From assembly GCA_026129685.1 (NCBI GenBank), contig JAHCHO010000004.1:62001-126000 (forward strand): a stretch of 64,000 nt of DNA. Reading direction: 5' to 3'. The DNA comes from Fimbriimonadaceae bacterium (lineage in GTDB: Bacteria > Armatimonadota > Fimbriimonadia > Fimbriimonadales > Fimbriimonadaceae). Shown piece after piece: positions 25,142-33,999 of the stretch (position 1 is its first letter; each line of letters starts with the position of its first letter). The notes under the pieces were generated by a model. It saw only the letters and a list, made by a program, of their open reading frames with translations, was not told where the DNA came from and did not search any database. Made by a program: the position numbers and the translations under genes.

Positions 25142-25175
25142 CGGAGAGAACCTCTCCGACCCCGAGACCGCTTCA
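25142..25175 (-). promoter_or_regulatory. In-frame UGA followed by SECIS-like hairpin
   Basis: The UGA (25173-25175) is followed after 14 nt by CGGAGAG, loop GTT, CTCTCCG (25158-25142): a perfect 7-bp stem with a 3-nt loop starting with G. The loop begins 21 nt after the UGA. From memory, bacterial SECIS elements have a 3-14 nt loop with a G in its first two positions, 16-37 nt from the UGA. The frame continues for 120 codons past the UGA. A selA gene lies in this window. The GGAGAGG in the stem could instead be a ribosome-binding site, though it lies far from the next start. Confidence 0.4.
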
Positions 25176-26408
25176 CCCACCCTCGCAGTTCTTCATCGCT
25201 TCGAGCATCTCGCGGAGGTACTGCTCAAGAGCCTCGTCCGACTTGAGCTTGTCGGCCAGCTCTTCGAGTTTCTTGCGCATGGCTTCGAACTGCTCGCGGG
25301 TCAGTTCGCCGCGCTGGCCCTGTTGCCCGGCCTGGGCTTCCTTCCGGAGCTTCTCGGCCAACTCCCGCAGCTCTCTGTAAAGGGGATGGTTGCGAACCCG
25401 ATCGAGGAAGTCCTTCGCTTTCTTCGAGAGCTCGAACTGATTCTTGGCGGTCTGCGCCTTTTCGAGTTCCTCCTCGAGCGCCTTGCGCTCGTCCTTACTC
25501 AGGTTCGGGTTCTGGAGCTTTTCTTTCAGCTTGGCGATCTGCGCGTCGAGTTGCTCGATCGCCTGGTTCAGCTCTTGATCGCTGAGCCTCATCTTTTCGG
25601 GATCGGCCCCCTGCAACCCGGCCTCGGCGAGTTTGGACTCCTCCATCTTGCGCCAGGCGGACTCGGCCTTCTCAAAGTACTTATCGGCCTGCTTGAATCG
25701 TTCGCGGGCGAGTTCTTCCGCTCGCTTGGCGAAGTCGTTGGCCTTCTGCATCGCCTCTTCTTTGCCGAGGCGTCGGCGCCTGAGTTCTTCGGCGAACCGG
25801 CGCATCTCGGCGGCGAGGGCCCGTTCGTCGGCGGTCAACGCCTCTTCGGGAATCTTGGCGACGGGCCGGAGGATGCGCTCGACCTTTGCGGCGGCGAGCT
25901 TCAGCTCATCGCGCTCCTGGCGAGCGGCGTCTCCGAGCCACAGGGGGGTCCCGCCGAGCAGAAAGACGGCGGAAGCGACCATTGCGGTGCCCATCGCAGA
26001 CCAATGGAGGCGACCGACGCGCACGGGGAAGAGGCGTCGGGGATGGAGTGCGGCCAGACGGGCCTGGGCGTCCCCGAGGAGGGGTTCGTCGAATTCGGCG
26101 GCGCCGTCCACATGGTGCAACGCGGTTCGGAGTCGATTCTGAAGCCCGGCGCGTCGGTCGATCGAGTCCGCGAGGTCGGTGACGGAAACACGCCGACAAA
26201 AGCCGACTACCGCCCCGAGGACGCTCGCGCCGAAGACGAGAAGCGCCAAGCCGGCCCAGGTCGCGAACCAAACGCCGGTCCAGTCAAGGATGCTCCATGC
26301 GACGGCGAGTCCCGAGCCGACCCAAGCGCCGATCCCGGCGCCCTTCCAGGCACCCATCCAACGCACTCGCCGAACAAAACGGCGCAACCGGCTGCCGAGG
26401 TCATCCAT
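25173..26408 (-). CDS. Coiled-coil membrane protein of the MoxR/VWA cluster
   Basis: A 411-residue protein up to its UGA. After a basic start, residues 20-75 hold two membrane spans (GAGIGAWVGSGLAVAWSIL and WAGLALLVFGASVLGAVVGF). A SVTDLADSIDRRAGLQNRLRT-type segment (positions about 80-100) precedes a third span (GTAMVASAVFLLGGTPLWLG). From about residue 180 a very long Glu/Lys/Ala-rich coiled coil runs to NCEGG at the UGA. This layout is common beside MoxR and VWA genes in planctomycete-like bacteria; the role there is unknown. The ATG at 26408 overlaps the upstream permease stop. The same frame continues past the UGA and would extend the protein to 532 residues if read as selenocysteine. 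Confidence 0.8.
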   Translation of the reverse strand: MDDLGSRLRRFVRRVRWMGAWKGAGIGAWVGSGLAVAWSILDWTGVWFATWAGLALLVFGASVLGAVVGFCRRVSVTDLADSIDRRAGLQNRLRTALHHVDGAAEFDEPLLGDAQARLAALHPRRLFPVRVGRLHWSAMGTAMVASAVFLLGGTPLWLGDAARQERDELKLAAAKVERILRPVAKIPEEALTADERALAAEMRRFAEELRRRRLGKEEAMQKANDFAKRAEELARERFKQADKYFEKAESAWRKMEESKLAEAGLQGADPEKMRLSDQELNQAIEQLDAQIAKLKEKLQNPNLSKDERKALEEELEKAQTAKNQFELSKKAKDFLDRVRNHPLYRELRELAEKLRKEAQAGQQGQRGELTREQFEAMRKKLEELADKLKSDEALEQYLREMLEAMKNCEGG

Positions 26409-27981
26409 GGTTTGCCACTCTTGGAGGTACGCGCGAACCGCGACGAGGGATCCAACACGCCGCCACCGCGAACACGATACCAAAGACGGCGAGTTCGATC
26501 GCGGCGATCCAGGTGTCGGGCTGAGGTCCGGCCAGAAGCGGCCAAAGCGGATAGAGCTTCCACATCGAGTGGCCGACGGCGGACGGCGGATCGTAGGTCA
26601 TCGTGCTGATGACTACGGGTGGCAGGAAGGTCAGCAGGACGACGGCGGCCGACCACATGAGGCGCGCCGACCCGACGGTGACGGCCAGGCGGCTCGCCAG
26701 CCGGGCGAGGCCCCAGTAGGCGAGCAACAGCCCAAGGGACCATGCCGCGTAGGCAGCGAAGCCGGCATCGGGCAACGGCAACGCGAGGACCGCCATCCAC
26801 GCCCAGAAGGCGAGGACGAGGGCGCCCCACAACATGGCGAGATAGGGAAGGGCACCGGACGGAGACCCTCGCCAAACGCCGCGCCACGAAAACCAGCCGT
26901 CGTCTTGGTAGCGGCGACCTTGGTCGGGTCCGTAGCAGGCCAGATGCGCGACGAAGAGCGAGAGGAAGAGGGCGCACCATCCCAACGCCAGTGAAACGGC
27001 GTCCCCCACGCTGGAGGCGGCGGCAGGCGTGGCTCCGATCATCCCTGCGAACCCGGAGAGTCCCTGACCGACCATCGACCCGAACATGGCGAGGATTGCC
27101 ATGTACAGGAGCCCGTGCAGGCGCAGGCTACGGGTCTCACCCGAATCGAGAGGGCTGAGGGTCGCGGCGGCGGAAAGGACGCAGAGCTTGGTGAAGGCCA
27201 GGGCGAGGACCAACACGATGATCCAGTTCGGCACGTTCGTTCCGGCGATTACGGTGTAGGTACCAGGGACGAAGGCGACGGCGGCGGGGTTCAGGCAGAC
27301 GGTGAAAGGCGCTTCTCGACTTCCGCCGCCGGGAACAAAGGCCATGGCCCCGGTGCTCGCGAAAACGGCGGTGCCGATGAAGTAGAGGACGGCGATGGCG
27401 TAGGACTGGATGACCGCCGAAACGACTTTGGCCGCGGTCGCCGAGATCAGGAGAGAGACGGACGTGAGGATCAGGCCGATCAGAGACAAGAGGATGTAGC
27501 CGACGATCACGTCCTGCCAGGTCGCGCCGCCGAGGACGACGCAGGTCGCGGTGATAGGCAGGGAGAGAACGAGAAGCATCCAGGAGTAGCGGTAGCTCGC
27601 GACAATCTTGCCGACCAGGAAGTATTTGGGTTCGACGGGAGACGAGAAGACGAGATCGAGCGATCGGCGGATGCGCTCGGACACGACGGCGGTGGCGGTG
27701 AGACCGGGGGCGACAAGGACGACGGTGGTCCCCAGGAAGCCCATCATGGTGTAGTAGAAGCCCTGGAGCTGCCCTTGGGCGCGGGTGACGCTGATCTCGC
27801 GGCCGGTCTCGATGTTCGTGTAGTTGAGTACGGCCAAGAGGATCATGACGGCGAGGTAAACGCCCCAAAGGATGGGCGCGCGGAACCCACGCAACTGGGC
27901 GCGATAGTCCCGGACGGCGACGGCGTTGCCGACGTAGGTCTCGACGTTGCGGCGAATCCAGCCGGGACGCGGCACGCTCAT
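26401..27981 (-). CDS. ABC transporter permease, ABC-2 type
   Basis: A 526-residue membrane protein with about 12 hydrophobic spans. Its first half has the ABC-2 pattern of a first span (FRAPILWGVYLAVMILLAVL), then a second after a periplasmic segment and the conserved SERIRRSLDLVFSSPVEPKY coupling-helix segment that contacts the ATPase. The second half repeats membrane helices and ends in a basic tail. It forms an exporter with the adjacent ATPase and second permease. The start abuts the ATPase stop directly (TAGATG). Confidence 0.85.
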   Translation of the reverse strand: MSVPRPGWIRRNVETYVGNAVAVRDYRAQLRGFRAPILWGVYLAVMILLAVLNYTNIETGREISVTRAQGQLQGFYYTMMGFLGTTVVLVAPGLTATAVVSERIRRSLDLVFSSPVEPKYFLVGKIVASYRYSWMLLVLSLPITATCVVLGGATWQDVIVGYILLSLIGLILTSVSLLISATAAKVVSAVIQSYAIAVLYFIGTAVFASTGAMAFVPGGGSREAPFTVCLNPAAVAFVPGTYTVIAGTNVPNWIIVLVLALAFTKLCVLSAAATLSPLDSGETRSLRLHGLLYMAILAMFGSMVGQGLSGFAGMIGATPAAASSVGDAVSLALGWCALFLSLFVAHLACYGPDQGRRYQDDGWFSWRGVWRGSPSGALPYLAMLWGALVLAFWAWMAVLALPLPDAGFAAYAAWSLGLLLAYWGLARLASRLAVTVGSARLMWSAAVVLLTFLPPVVISTMTYDPPSAVGHSMWKLYPLWPLLAGPQPDTWIAAIELAVFGIVFAVAACWIPRRGSRVPPRVANHG

Positions 27982-28911
27982 CTAGTTGACCGCCCCGGTG
28001 GTGAGTTTCAAGAAGACGTCCTCAAGGTCGGCGTGTTCTTCGCGGAAGTCCACGATGCGGTGGCCCTCGGCGATCAGGCGGGCGAGGAGATCGGCCTGTT
28101 GCTCGTGGGTGCCGGCGTAGTCGAAGACGACCTCGCCCTCGGGGTTCGCTCGGGGGCTCGCGGCGAGCGGGTCTTTGGCAACCGCGTCGGAGAGGTCGTT
28201 CGCCTCTCCCAGGGTGCGGACGGAGATGGCGCGCGTCGTGCGCAGTCCCTGGACGATCTGCTTGACGGGGCCAAAGCCAACGAGGTCGCCCCGTTCGATG
28301 ATGCCGACCATGTTGCAGAAGTCGGACAGTTCGGGGAGGATGTGGGAGCTGACGACGACGATCTTGCCCATGCGGCCGAGTTCAAGAATCAGTTCTTTGA
28401 GTTCGGCGCGGGCGCGGGGATCGAGTCCGGAGGCCGGCTCGTCGAGCAACAGCAGTTCGGGGTCGTGGACGAGGCACTTCGCGAGGCAGAGGCGTTGCTG
28501 CATTCCGCGGGAGAGGGATTGGACGAAGGCATCGCGTTTGCCGGAGAGGTTGGTGAGTTCGAGCACTTGATCGATCACGCCGCCCCGTTGCTTCGGCGGA
28601 ATGCGGTAGACCGTCGCCCAGAAATCGAGGTATTCCCAGACCTTGACATCGTCGTACAGCCCAAAGAAGTCGGGCATGTAGCCGATCATGCGCCGGATCT
28701 GCATGGGGTCCTTGAGGATGTCCACGCCGTTGAGCCGGGCGGTTCCGCCGGTGGGTTCGAGGAGGGTCGCGAGCATGCGAATGGTGGTGGTCTTACCGGC
28801 GCCGTTCGATCCGATGAAGCCGAAGATGTCTCCCGGGTTCAGTTGGAAGCTGACGCCCCGGACGGCCTCGAGGGTGCCGTAGACCTTGCGGAGTTCGCGG
28901 ACTTCAAGCAT
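27982..28911 (-). CDS. ABC transporter ATP-binding protein
   Basis: A 309-residue ATPase starting MLEVRELRKVYG at ATG 28911. Walker A GSNGAGKTTT, the Q-loop, the signature SLSRGMQQRL (in LSRGMQ form), Walker B LLLLDEPASGLDP and the switch SSHILPEL are present. A C-terminal regulatory region follows. It belongs to the export-type (CcmA/NatA-like) group that pairs with ABC-2 permeases. The start overlaps the upstream permease by 8 bases. An ATG 11 codons upstream is less likely because it adds residues not seen in the family. Confidence 0.92.
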   Translation of the reverse strand: MLEVRELRKVYGTLEAVRGVSFQLNPGDIFGFIGSNGAGKTTTIRMLATLLEPTGGTARLNGVDILKDPMQIRRMIGYMPDFFGLYDDVKVWEYLDFWATVYRIPPKQRGGVIDQVLELTNLSGKRDAFVQSLSRGMQQRLCLAKCLVHDPELLLLDEPASGLDPRARAELKELILELGRMGKIVVVSSHILPELSDFCNMVGIIERGDLVGFGPVKQIVQGLRTTRAISVRTLGEANDLSDAVAKDPLAASPRANPEGEVVFDYAGTHEQQADLLARLIAEGHRIVDFREEHADLEDVFLKLTTGAVN

Positions 28912-29755
28912 GGGGTTTCCTGGGTATGAACTTGACGTCGCCATCGGCGAAGTGCAGGGTCTTTTCGGCCCAGACGACGGCGCCGACGCTCAGGGCGAGG
29001 TTGATGGCGATCTGGGGCAGGCCGATCCACTCGCGGGCGGCAAACTCCAAGCCCGGATCGTGGGGGTCGGCCAGAACGCCGATCGTGACGAAGGGATGGA
29101 AGTAGAGGAGGATCACGCTTTCGGCCCCCACGAAACGGGTGGCGTTCAGGAACAGGGGGTAGAGAACGAGCACCACGAACATGGCGACGAGAGCGATGCC
29201 CAAGGTAACGAACGCGCGCTTGGTCCGGGCGGAGAAGAGCAGGGTCAGGGCGGCCGCGAAGAACCCAAAGGTGATCGAGATGCCGTCCATCATCACGAGG
29301 TCCCAGAAGGTGTAGCGTCGGTATTGGTCGCCCCACATGTACGGGTTAACTTCATAGGAGAAGTAGGTGACGCCGAGCATGGGGAGGAACAAGGCGGCGA
29401 CCAGGAGGATCAGAACGCAGCCACCGAGGTACTTGCCCCAGACGATTTGGCCGGCGGTCACGGGGGCGGCGACGAGCATGTCCCAGGTTCGCTTTTCGCG
29501 TTCGCCGGAAACGGCACCGTGGGAGACGCTGGGGCCGATGAACGCGAAGAGAAACGTCTGGAAGTAGACCAGCCAAACGGCGTCGATGTACTGGGCGTAA
29601 CGGACGACCACCCCGGCCGCGACGACGTAGACCGCGCCGACGAGATAGAGGGCGATCTGGCCGCCGGCCCGGGTCCGACCGAGGAAGCGCTGCTGGGCGC
29701 GTCGAATCTCGACGAGCATCGGGTTCTCGGTAACGAGGTGTCGCCAAGCGGTCAC
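28904..29755 (-). CDS. ABC transporter permease, ABC-2 type (second)
   Basis: A 283-residue protein with six membrane spans and the ABC-2 coupling segment GEREKRTWDMLVAAPVTAG, typical of gliding or multidrug-type exporters. It starts with GTG at 29755, overlapping the upstream stop (GTGA), and is read first of the three exporter genes. With the ATPase and the larger permease it makes a heterodimeric exporter. The substrate is not visible. Confidence 0.87.
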   Translation of the reverse strand: MTAWRHLVTENPMLVEIRRAQQRFLGRTRAGGQIALYLVGAVYVVAAGVVVRYAQYIDAVWLVYFQTFLFAFIGPSVSHGAVSGEREKRTWDMLVAAPVTAGQIVWGKYLGGCVLILLVAALFLPMLGVTYFSYEVNPYMWGDQYRRYTFWDLVMMDGISITFGFFAAALTLLFSARTKRAFVTLGIALVAMFVVLVLYPLFLNATRFVGAESVILLYFHPFVTIGVLADPHDPGLEFAAREWIGLPQIAINLALSVGAVVWAEKTLHFADGDVKFIPRKPHA

Positions 29756-31659
29756 GAGCCGACCTCCGATGCGCGCCCGACGAAAAGCAGGCGGATGCTC
29801 GAGGGGCGGCGGCTGCCGAGTTGGGGTCCGAGGGACTCGGTCTCGATGTCGGCGGTGACGAGGACGACGCGCGGGTCGGCTCCCGTCAGGCGTTCGGGCT
29901 GGGGGAGCTCTTGGACGGTCGTCGGGTCCAAGTCGATCGCGAACTCCTGGCCGGGTTCGAGGCTCGCCCCGAGGGGAATGGAGACCCTGCCTTGGAAGAG
30001 CACGGGGCGCACGAGGGTGTAGGAACTCGTGTTTCGGACGGTGCCGCGATACCGTTCCCGGGCGTTTCGCAAGCGGGCGGGCACGAATCGCAGCTCGAGA
30101 AGCTCGCCGGAGTCCACGGCCTGCCTAAAGTCGAACTGGCGGAAGCTCAGGTTGGGGACGCCGAGGGAGGGGATGCGCATCCCGTCTTGGTCGACGACGG
30201 CGCAGTCGGCGGTCGTAATGCCGTACGAGGCTTCCAGCGAGGGGGCGATCCAGTCGGTGCGCGGAAAGGAGAGGTCGTACGAGCCGCCGGTGGGGAAGAA
30301 GACTTGGGCGGTGCCATAGACGCGCCCGCCGGGGATTCCCTGGGCGGCGACGAGGCTTCCGGTCACCAGGCGCGAGAGCCCGGCTTTGTACAGCTCGCGG
30401 GCCGAGTAGAACAGAACTCCCGCGAAGAGGAGGCTCAGGACCGGGGCGGTGATCCAGGCGAGTTCGCCACGCCCAAGGCGACGAAGCGCCAGGAAACTGA
30501 CGGGCACGACCAGCACAAAGTAGACGGAGAGGATAAGGATGATCTGACCCGCGTCGGGCAGTCGGGTCTGAAACGGATCGGGGTCGGTGAACGTCCTGGC
30601 GGTGACGGAGGACGGGGGGCCGCCGATCACCGGACTCGAGAACGTGGCCGACCGGGTGGGGTCCACCTCGCCAAGCCCGTACACCATGCGGACGGAAGCC
30701 CGCTGGTAGGGGTCGGCGATGTCGAGGAGGGCGTCGCGGCGGCCGTCCCAGCCGGTCAGGGGGGATTCGAAGAGGTTGAAGGCGAGGAAGGTGACCTTGC
30801 CCAGCCCGACGCGCCACTCGACCACGAGCGGGCCGGACGGCGTCGCGAAGCGGACCTTGGTTCCCGGTTTGGGGGCGTTCGCGGTCACGGTGACGGGATC
30901 GTCCGGGGGTCGCGAGGTCGAGAGGGGGGCGACGGCCGTTCCGGGTACGGTGGCGGCGCCACGGGGCTTGACGGGGAGAAGCCGATCCCAGCGCGCGTCG
31001 GCGAGCACGGGCGTCGACGAGCCGCCCATGAAGACGAGGGAGCCTCCGCCCACGACCCAGCCTTCGATGGCGGCGACCTGGGCGTCGGTGAGGCGCTCCG
31101 ATCCTTCGCCGAGAACCAGGGCGGCGAGGGGGTCGAGGCCGATCTCGCGGTCGGGAAGGTCTTCGGCGGGCACGTAGGCGTCCCCGACAAAGGCCCGTTG
31201 CGGACTCCGGTTGTTCGGAGCGTTCTGCGCGGGGCGAGCGTCGCGTAGAAACCCCATGAGCCCGGGAGTATCGGTGACGAGGGCGATCGCGTTCTCCGAG
31301 TCCAGGGAGCCGGCGGGATTTTCGTAGAACTTCTTGAGCCGGCCACGGTTCGAATCGAAGAGGACGGTGGTCTGGCCGAGGGGGAGGCGCGCCACGACGG
31401 TGACGGCCTTGCGGGCGCCTTGAGGCAGTTCCACCGGGACGACCATCTCGCCGGCGTCCCCTTGTACGCGGATCGCACCTTGGGCGGGCGGGCCGAGGTT
31501 CTCGAGGGTCACGCGCAAGGGGAACGGCGAGCGACCCGAGCGCAGACCCTCGTAGAGGGGCCGGACGGACATACGAAGGTCCTGCGAGATCGCGCCGACG
31601 GCCGGCGCGACCAGCGCGAAGATCGCAACGAACCGGCCGATCGTCGTCCTCGTCGTCAT
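29752..31659 (-). CDS. Membrane protein with GATase1-like and beta-sandwich domains
   Basis: A 635-residue protein. A signal or first span (FVAIFALVAPAVGAIS) precedes an Ig-like beta-sandwich (PFPLRVTLENLGPPAQG). A glutamine-amidotransferase-like segment follows (GLDPLAALVLGEGSERLTDA, IEGWVVGGGSLVFMGG). Two membrane spans lie near residues 365-420 (AGQIILILSVYFVLVVPVSF and ITAPVLSLLFAGVLFYSARE) and the rest is a C-terminal beta-rich domain. No enzyme residues are evident. Similar proteins sit with ABC-2 exporters and VWA genes; a structural partner is inferred. The next gene starts inside its stop (GTGA). Confidence 0.78.
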   Translation of the reverse strand: MTTRTTIGRFVAIFALVAPAVGAISQDLRMSVRPLYEGLRSGRSPFPLRVTLENLGPPAQGAIRVQGDAGEMVVPVELPQGARKAVTVVARLPLGQTTVLFDSNRGRLKKFYENPAGSLDSENAIALVTDTPGLMGFLRDARPAQNAPNNRSPQRAFVGDAYVPAEDLPDREIGLDPLAALVLGEGSERLTDAQVAAIEGWVVGGGSLVFMGGSSTPVLADARWDRLLPVKPRGAATVPGTAVAPLSTSRPPDDPVTVTANAPKPGTKVRFATPSGPLVVEWRVGLGKVTFLAFNLFESPLTGWDGRRDALLDIADPYQRASVRMVYGLGEVDPTRSATFSSPVIGGPPSSVTARTFTDPDPFQTRLPDAGQIILILSVYFVLVVPVSFLALRRLGRGELAWITAPVLSLLFAGVLFYSARELYKAGLSRLVTGSLVAAQGIPGGRVYGTAQVFFPTGGSYDLSFPRTDWIAPSLEASYGITTADCAVVDQDGMRIPSLGVPNLSFRQFDFRQAVDSGELLELRFVPARLRNARERYRGTVRNTSSYTLVRPVLFQGRVSIPLGASLEPGQEFAIDLDPTTVQELPQPERLTGADPRVVLVTADIETESLGPQLGSRRPSSIRLLFVGRASEVGS

Positions 31660-31720
31660 CTCGTGTTCCGAAGGAGTTCTTCGGGTGGCTACGGCAGTCC
31701 TGCGTGCCGGGTTGCGGCGG

Positions 31721-33097
31721 TCAGCCTTGCTTCTTCCCCTGGTCCAGGTGGAGCATGGTGCCGATCAGGGTCTTTTCGGCGGAACCCTGGTCGCCCGACT
31801 GGATCGCGCGCAGGGCCTGGGTCACCTCTTGCGCTTCGGCGACGCGGCCCTCTTGAAGCAGAAGCATCTGAGTTTTCTGGAGGTCGGCGACGGCGGCGGC
31901 GCGGGTGAGTTGTTGGGTCTTGAGGCCGAGGATGGTCTTCTCGACGGCGCGGGAGGCGCCGGCGACCTGGGCGGCCTGTCCGACGCGGGGGTCGGCGGGC
32001 TTGGAGTAGCGGGACACCTCGGCGGTGAACTCCATCACGAAGTCCAAGTCGAGGGTTTCGGTACGGCCGGTCAGGAGGTCGTCGTAGACAAGGCGGCCGT
32101 CGGCGACGCGATAGTGACCGAGGGGGTGGTTCGGGAAGTCGAAGTCGAAGACCTGCTCGATGACCGTTCCTCGTTCGAGGTCGGCGAGGGCGATCGCGTG
32201 TTCCCGGTCCGAGGCGCCCTGACGGTCGTGCTGGCTGCGAAGGCTGACCCAGCGAGAGGTTTTCAATTCCAGGCGGAGGTTGCGCGCCACGACGGTCATG
32301 AGCGCCTCGAGTTCGCTGCGGAAGACTTCGGGGATCATCTCGGGTCGGGGGATGTAGTAGTAGTTCCCGCCCGCCCGCTTGGCCATGGCGGCGAGGAGTT
32401 CCTCGTTGTAGTCCGGTCCGAACCCGAGAAAGGTGGCGGTGACGCCCCGGGCTTTGACGTCACCGGCGTGCTGAACGAGGGCGGCAAAGTCCTTGATGCC
32501 GGCGGTCGGCTCACCGTCGCTGAACACCACGAGGCGGGTGGCGCGGCCCGGATCCTCGACCTGCACGACCTGTTGGAGGCCGAGGAGGATGCCGTCGTAG
32601 AGGTTCGTCGTGTTGCCGCAGACGAGCCGCTCGATGCCCTGCTTGATGGGTTCCTTGGCGGTGACCCTTTGGGGCGGCATAAGGACGTCCACGGCTTCCT
32701 CGAAGGTGACGATGCTGAGGACGTCGTTGGGGGTTAGGAGGTCCACCACGTAGGAGCAGGCCTGCTTGACGTATTGGAGGGGCGCGCCCTCCATGGAGCC
32801 GGATCGGTCGATCACCAGGCAGAGGTTGAGGGGGGTTCGGGTGCCGGGGGCGCCCGTTCCCGCCGCGCGGAGTTCGAGGAGGAACTGCTCGCGGGCGGGG
32901 CCGTTCGCCATCGTCGCTTCGCGGCCGGGCACGATGGTCGCCTCGAGGGCCTTGGTCGGCATGGCGGCCATGGCGGTGGCACGCATGGGGTCCAATCCAC
33001 CGGGAGCCGCCGCCATCATCTGGGTGCGCATCGGATCGGCGGAAGGCGGTCCCGCCATCACGGTTTGATTGGGGTCGAAGCGTTGCGTTCGGTCCAT
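31721..33097 (-). CDS. VWA domain protein with Met/Thr-rich N-terminus
   Basis: A 458-residue protein without a signal peptide. The first 60 residues are a low-complexity Met/Thr/Ala/Pro stretch with repeated D-P-M-R units (ADPMRTQMMA, LDPMRATAMA). A von Willebrand factor A domain follows, with a full MIDAS (LVIDRSGSMEG, a threonine segment, and FSDGEPTAG). The C-terminal half carries a beta-rich VIT-like or sandwich part and ends in a helical bundle (LQKTQMLLLQEGRVAEAQEV). A cytoplasmic metal-dependent scaffold is plausible; the Thr-rich tail could be phosphorylated, but that is speculation. It is probably co-transcribed with the downstream membrane genes after a 61-nt gap. Confidence 0.82.
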   Translation of the reverse strand: MDRTQRFDPNQTVMAGPPSADPMRTQMMAAAPGGLDPMRATAMAAMPTKALEATIVPGREATMANGPAREQFLLELRAAGTGAPGTRTPLNLCLVIDRSGSMEGAPLQYVKQACSYVVDLLTPNDVLSIVTFEEAVDVLMPPQRVTAKEPIKQGIERLVCGNTTNLYDGILLGLQQVVQVEDPGRATRLVVFSDGEPTAGIKDFAALVQHAGDVKARGVTATFLGFGPDYNEELLAAMAKRAGGNYYYIPRPEMIPEVFRSELEALMTVVARNLRLELKTSRWVSLRSQHDRQGASDREHAIALADLERGTVIEQVFDFDFPNHPLGHYRVADGRLVYDDLLTGRTETLDLDFVMEFTAEVSRYSKPADPRVGQAAQVAGASRAVEKTILGLKTQQLTRAAAVADLQKTQMLLLQEGRVAEAQEVTQALRAIQSGDQGSAEKTLIGTMLHLDQGKKQG

Positions 33098-33204
33098 GGC
33101 TCGGTCGCTCTCTACTTTACGACGCCCGGTGGCCGGAATGGGTGCCGCCGGTTGGGAAGGAAGTGGTAAACGGGACGGGGCGTTCGGCGGTACCACTCCG
33201 GGCG

Positions 33205-33999
33205 CTAGCCGAACCGGCCGGAGATGTAGTCCTCGGTTTGCTTCTTCTCGGGGAGGAGGAAGATGTTCTGGGTCGTGTTGTACTCGATCAACTCGCCCAT
33301 CATGAAGAAGCCGGTGCGGTCGCTGGCTCGCTGAGCCTGCTGCATGTTGTGGGTGACGATCACGATCGTGAAGTCCTTGCGCAGTTCGAGCATGAGGTCT
33401 TCGATGCGTTGGGTGGCGATCGGATCGAGGGCCGAGCAAGGCTCGTCCATGAGGATGATCTGGGGGTCGACGGCGATCGTGCGAGCGATGCACAGCCGCT
33501 GTTGCTGTCCGCCGGAAAGGCTTATCGCGCTTTGGCGGAGGATGTCCTTGACCTCGTTCCAGAGGTAGGCCTTTTCGAGGCAGGTCTGGACGATGCGATC
33601 GAGGGTCGCCCGGTCGCGGGTGCCGTGGATGCGCGGCCCGTAGGCGATGTTGTCGTAGATGGACATCGGAAACGGGTTGGGCTTCTGGAAGACCATTCCG
33701 ACGTGCTTGCGCAGGTCCACCGGATCGACCTTGGGACCGTAGATGTCGACCCCGTCGATGTGAACCTGTCCCTCGAGGCGCGAGCCGTCGATCAGGTCGT
33801 TCATGCGGTTGAGGCACCGGAGGAAGGTGGACTTACCGCAACCGGAGGGGCCGATGAGGGCGGTGATTTGGTTGGCGGGAACGTCGATGGAGATCTTTTT
33901 GAGGGCTTGGAACTTGCCGTAGTAGAAGTCGAGGTTGCGCGCCGAAATCTTCGGCACGACCTCCTTGGCGACGGGTTCCGGCTCCATCAGCGCGTTCAC
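33205..33999 (-). CDS. pstB: Phosphate ABC transporter ATP-binding protein PstB
   Basis: A 264-residue ATPase. Walker [20 protein letters not shown], the phosphate-transporter segment [19 protein letters not shown], the signature [17 protein letters not shown], Walker [16 protein letters not shown] and the C-terminal [18 protein letters not shown] are diagnostic for PstB. It normally powers phosphate uptake with PstS, PstC and PstA, none of which is beside it. It is coupled instead to aroC by a GTGA overlap at 33996-33999. ATG 33987 is an alternative start. Confidence 0.93.
   Translation of the reverse strand: MNALMEPEPVAKEVVPKISARNLDFYYGKFQALKKISIDVPANQITALIGPSGCGKSTFLRCLNRMNDLIDGSRLEGQVHIDGVDIYGPKVDPVDLRKHVGMVFQKPNPFPMSIYDNIAYGPRIHGTRDRATLDRIVQTCLEKAYLWNEVKDILRQSAISLSGGQQQRLCIARTIAVDPQIILMDEPCSALDPIATQRIEDLMLELRKDFTIVIVTHNMQQAQRASDRTGFFMMGELIEYNTTQNIFLLPEKKQTEDYISGRFG

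Noticed and set aside
32938-33064. Met/Thr-rich repeats as phosphorylation-type sites in the VWA protein
   Set aside because: The repeated D-P-M-R units are visible, but no kinase or FHA partner is in the window, so a regulatory claim would be guesswork.
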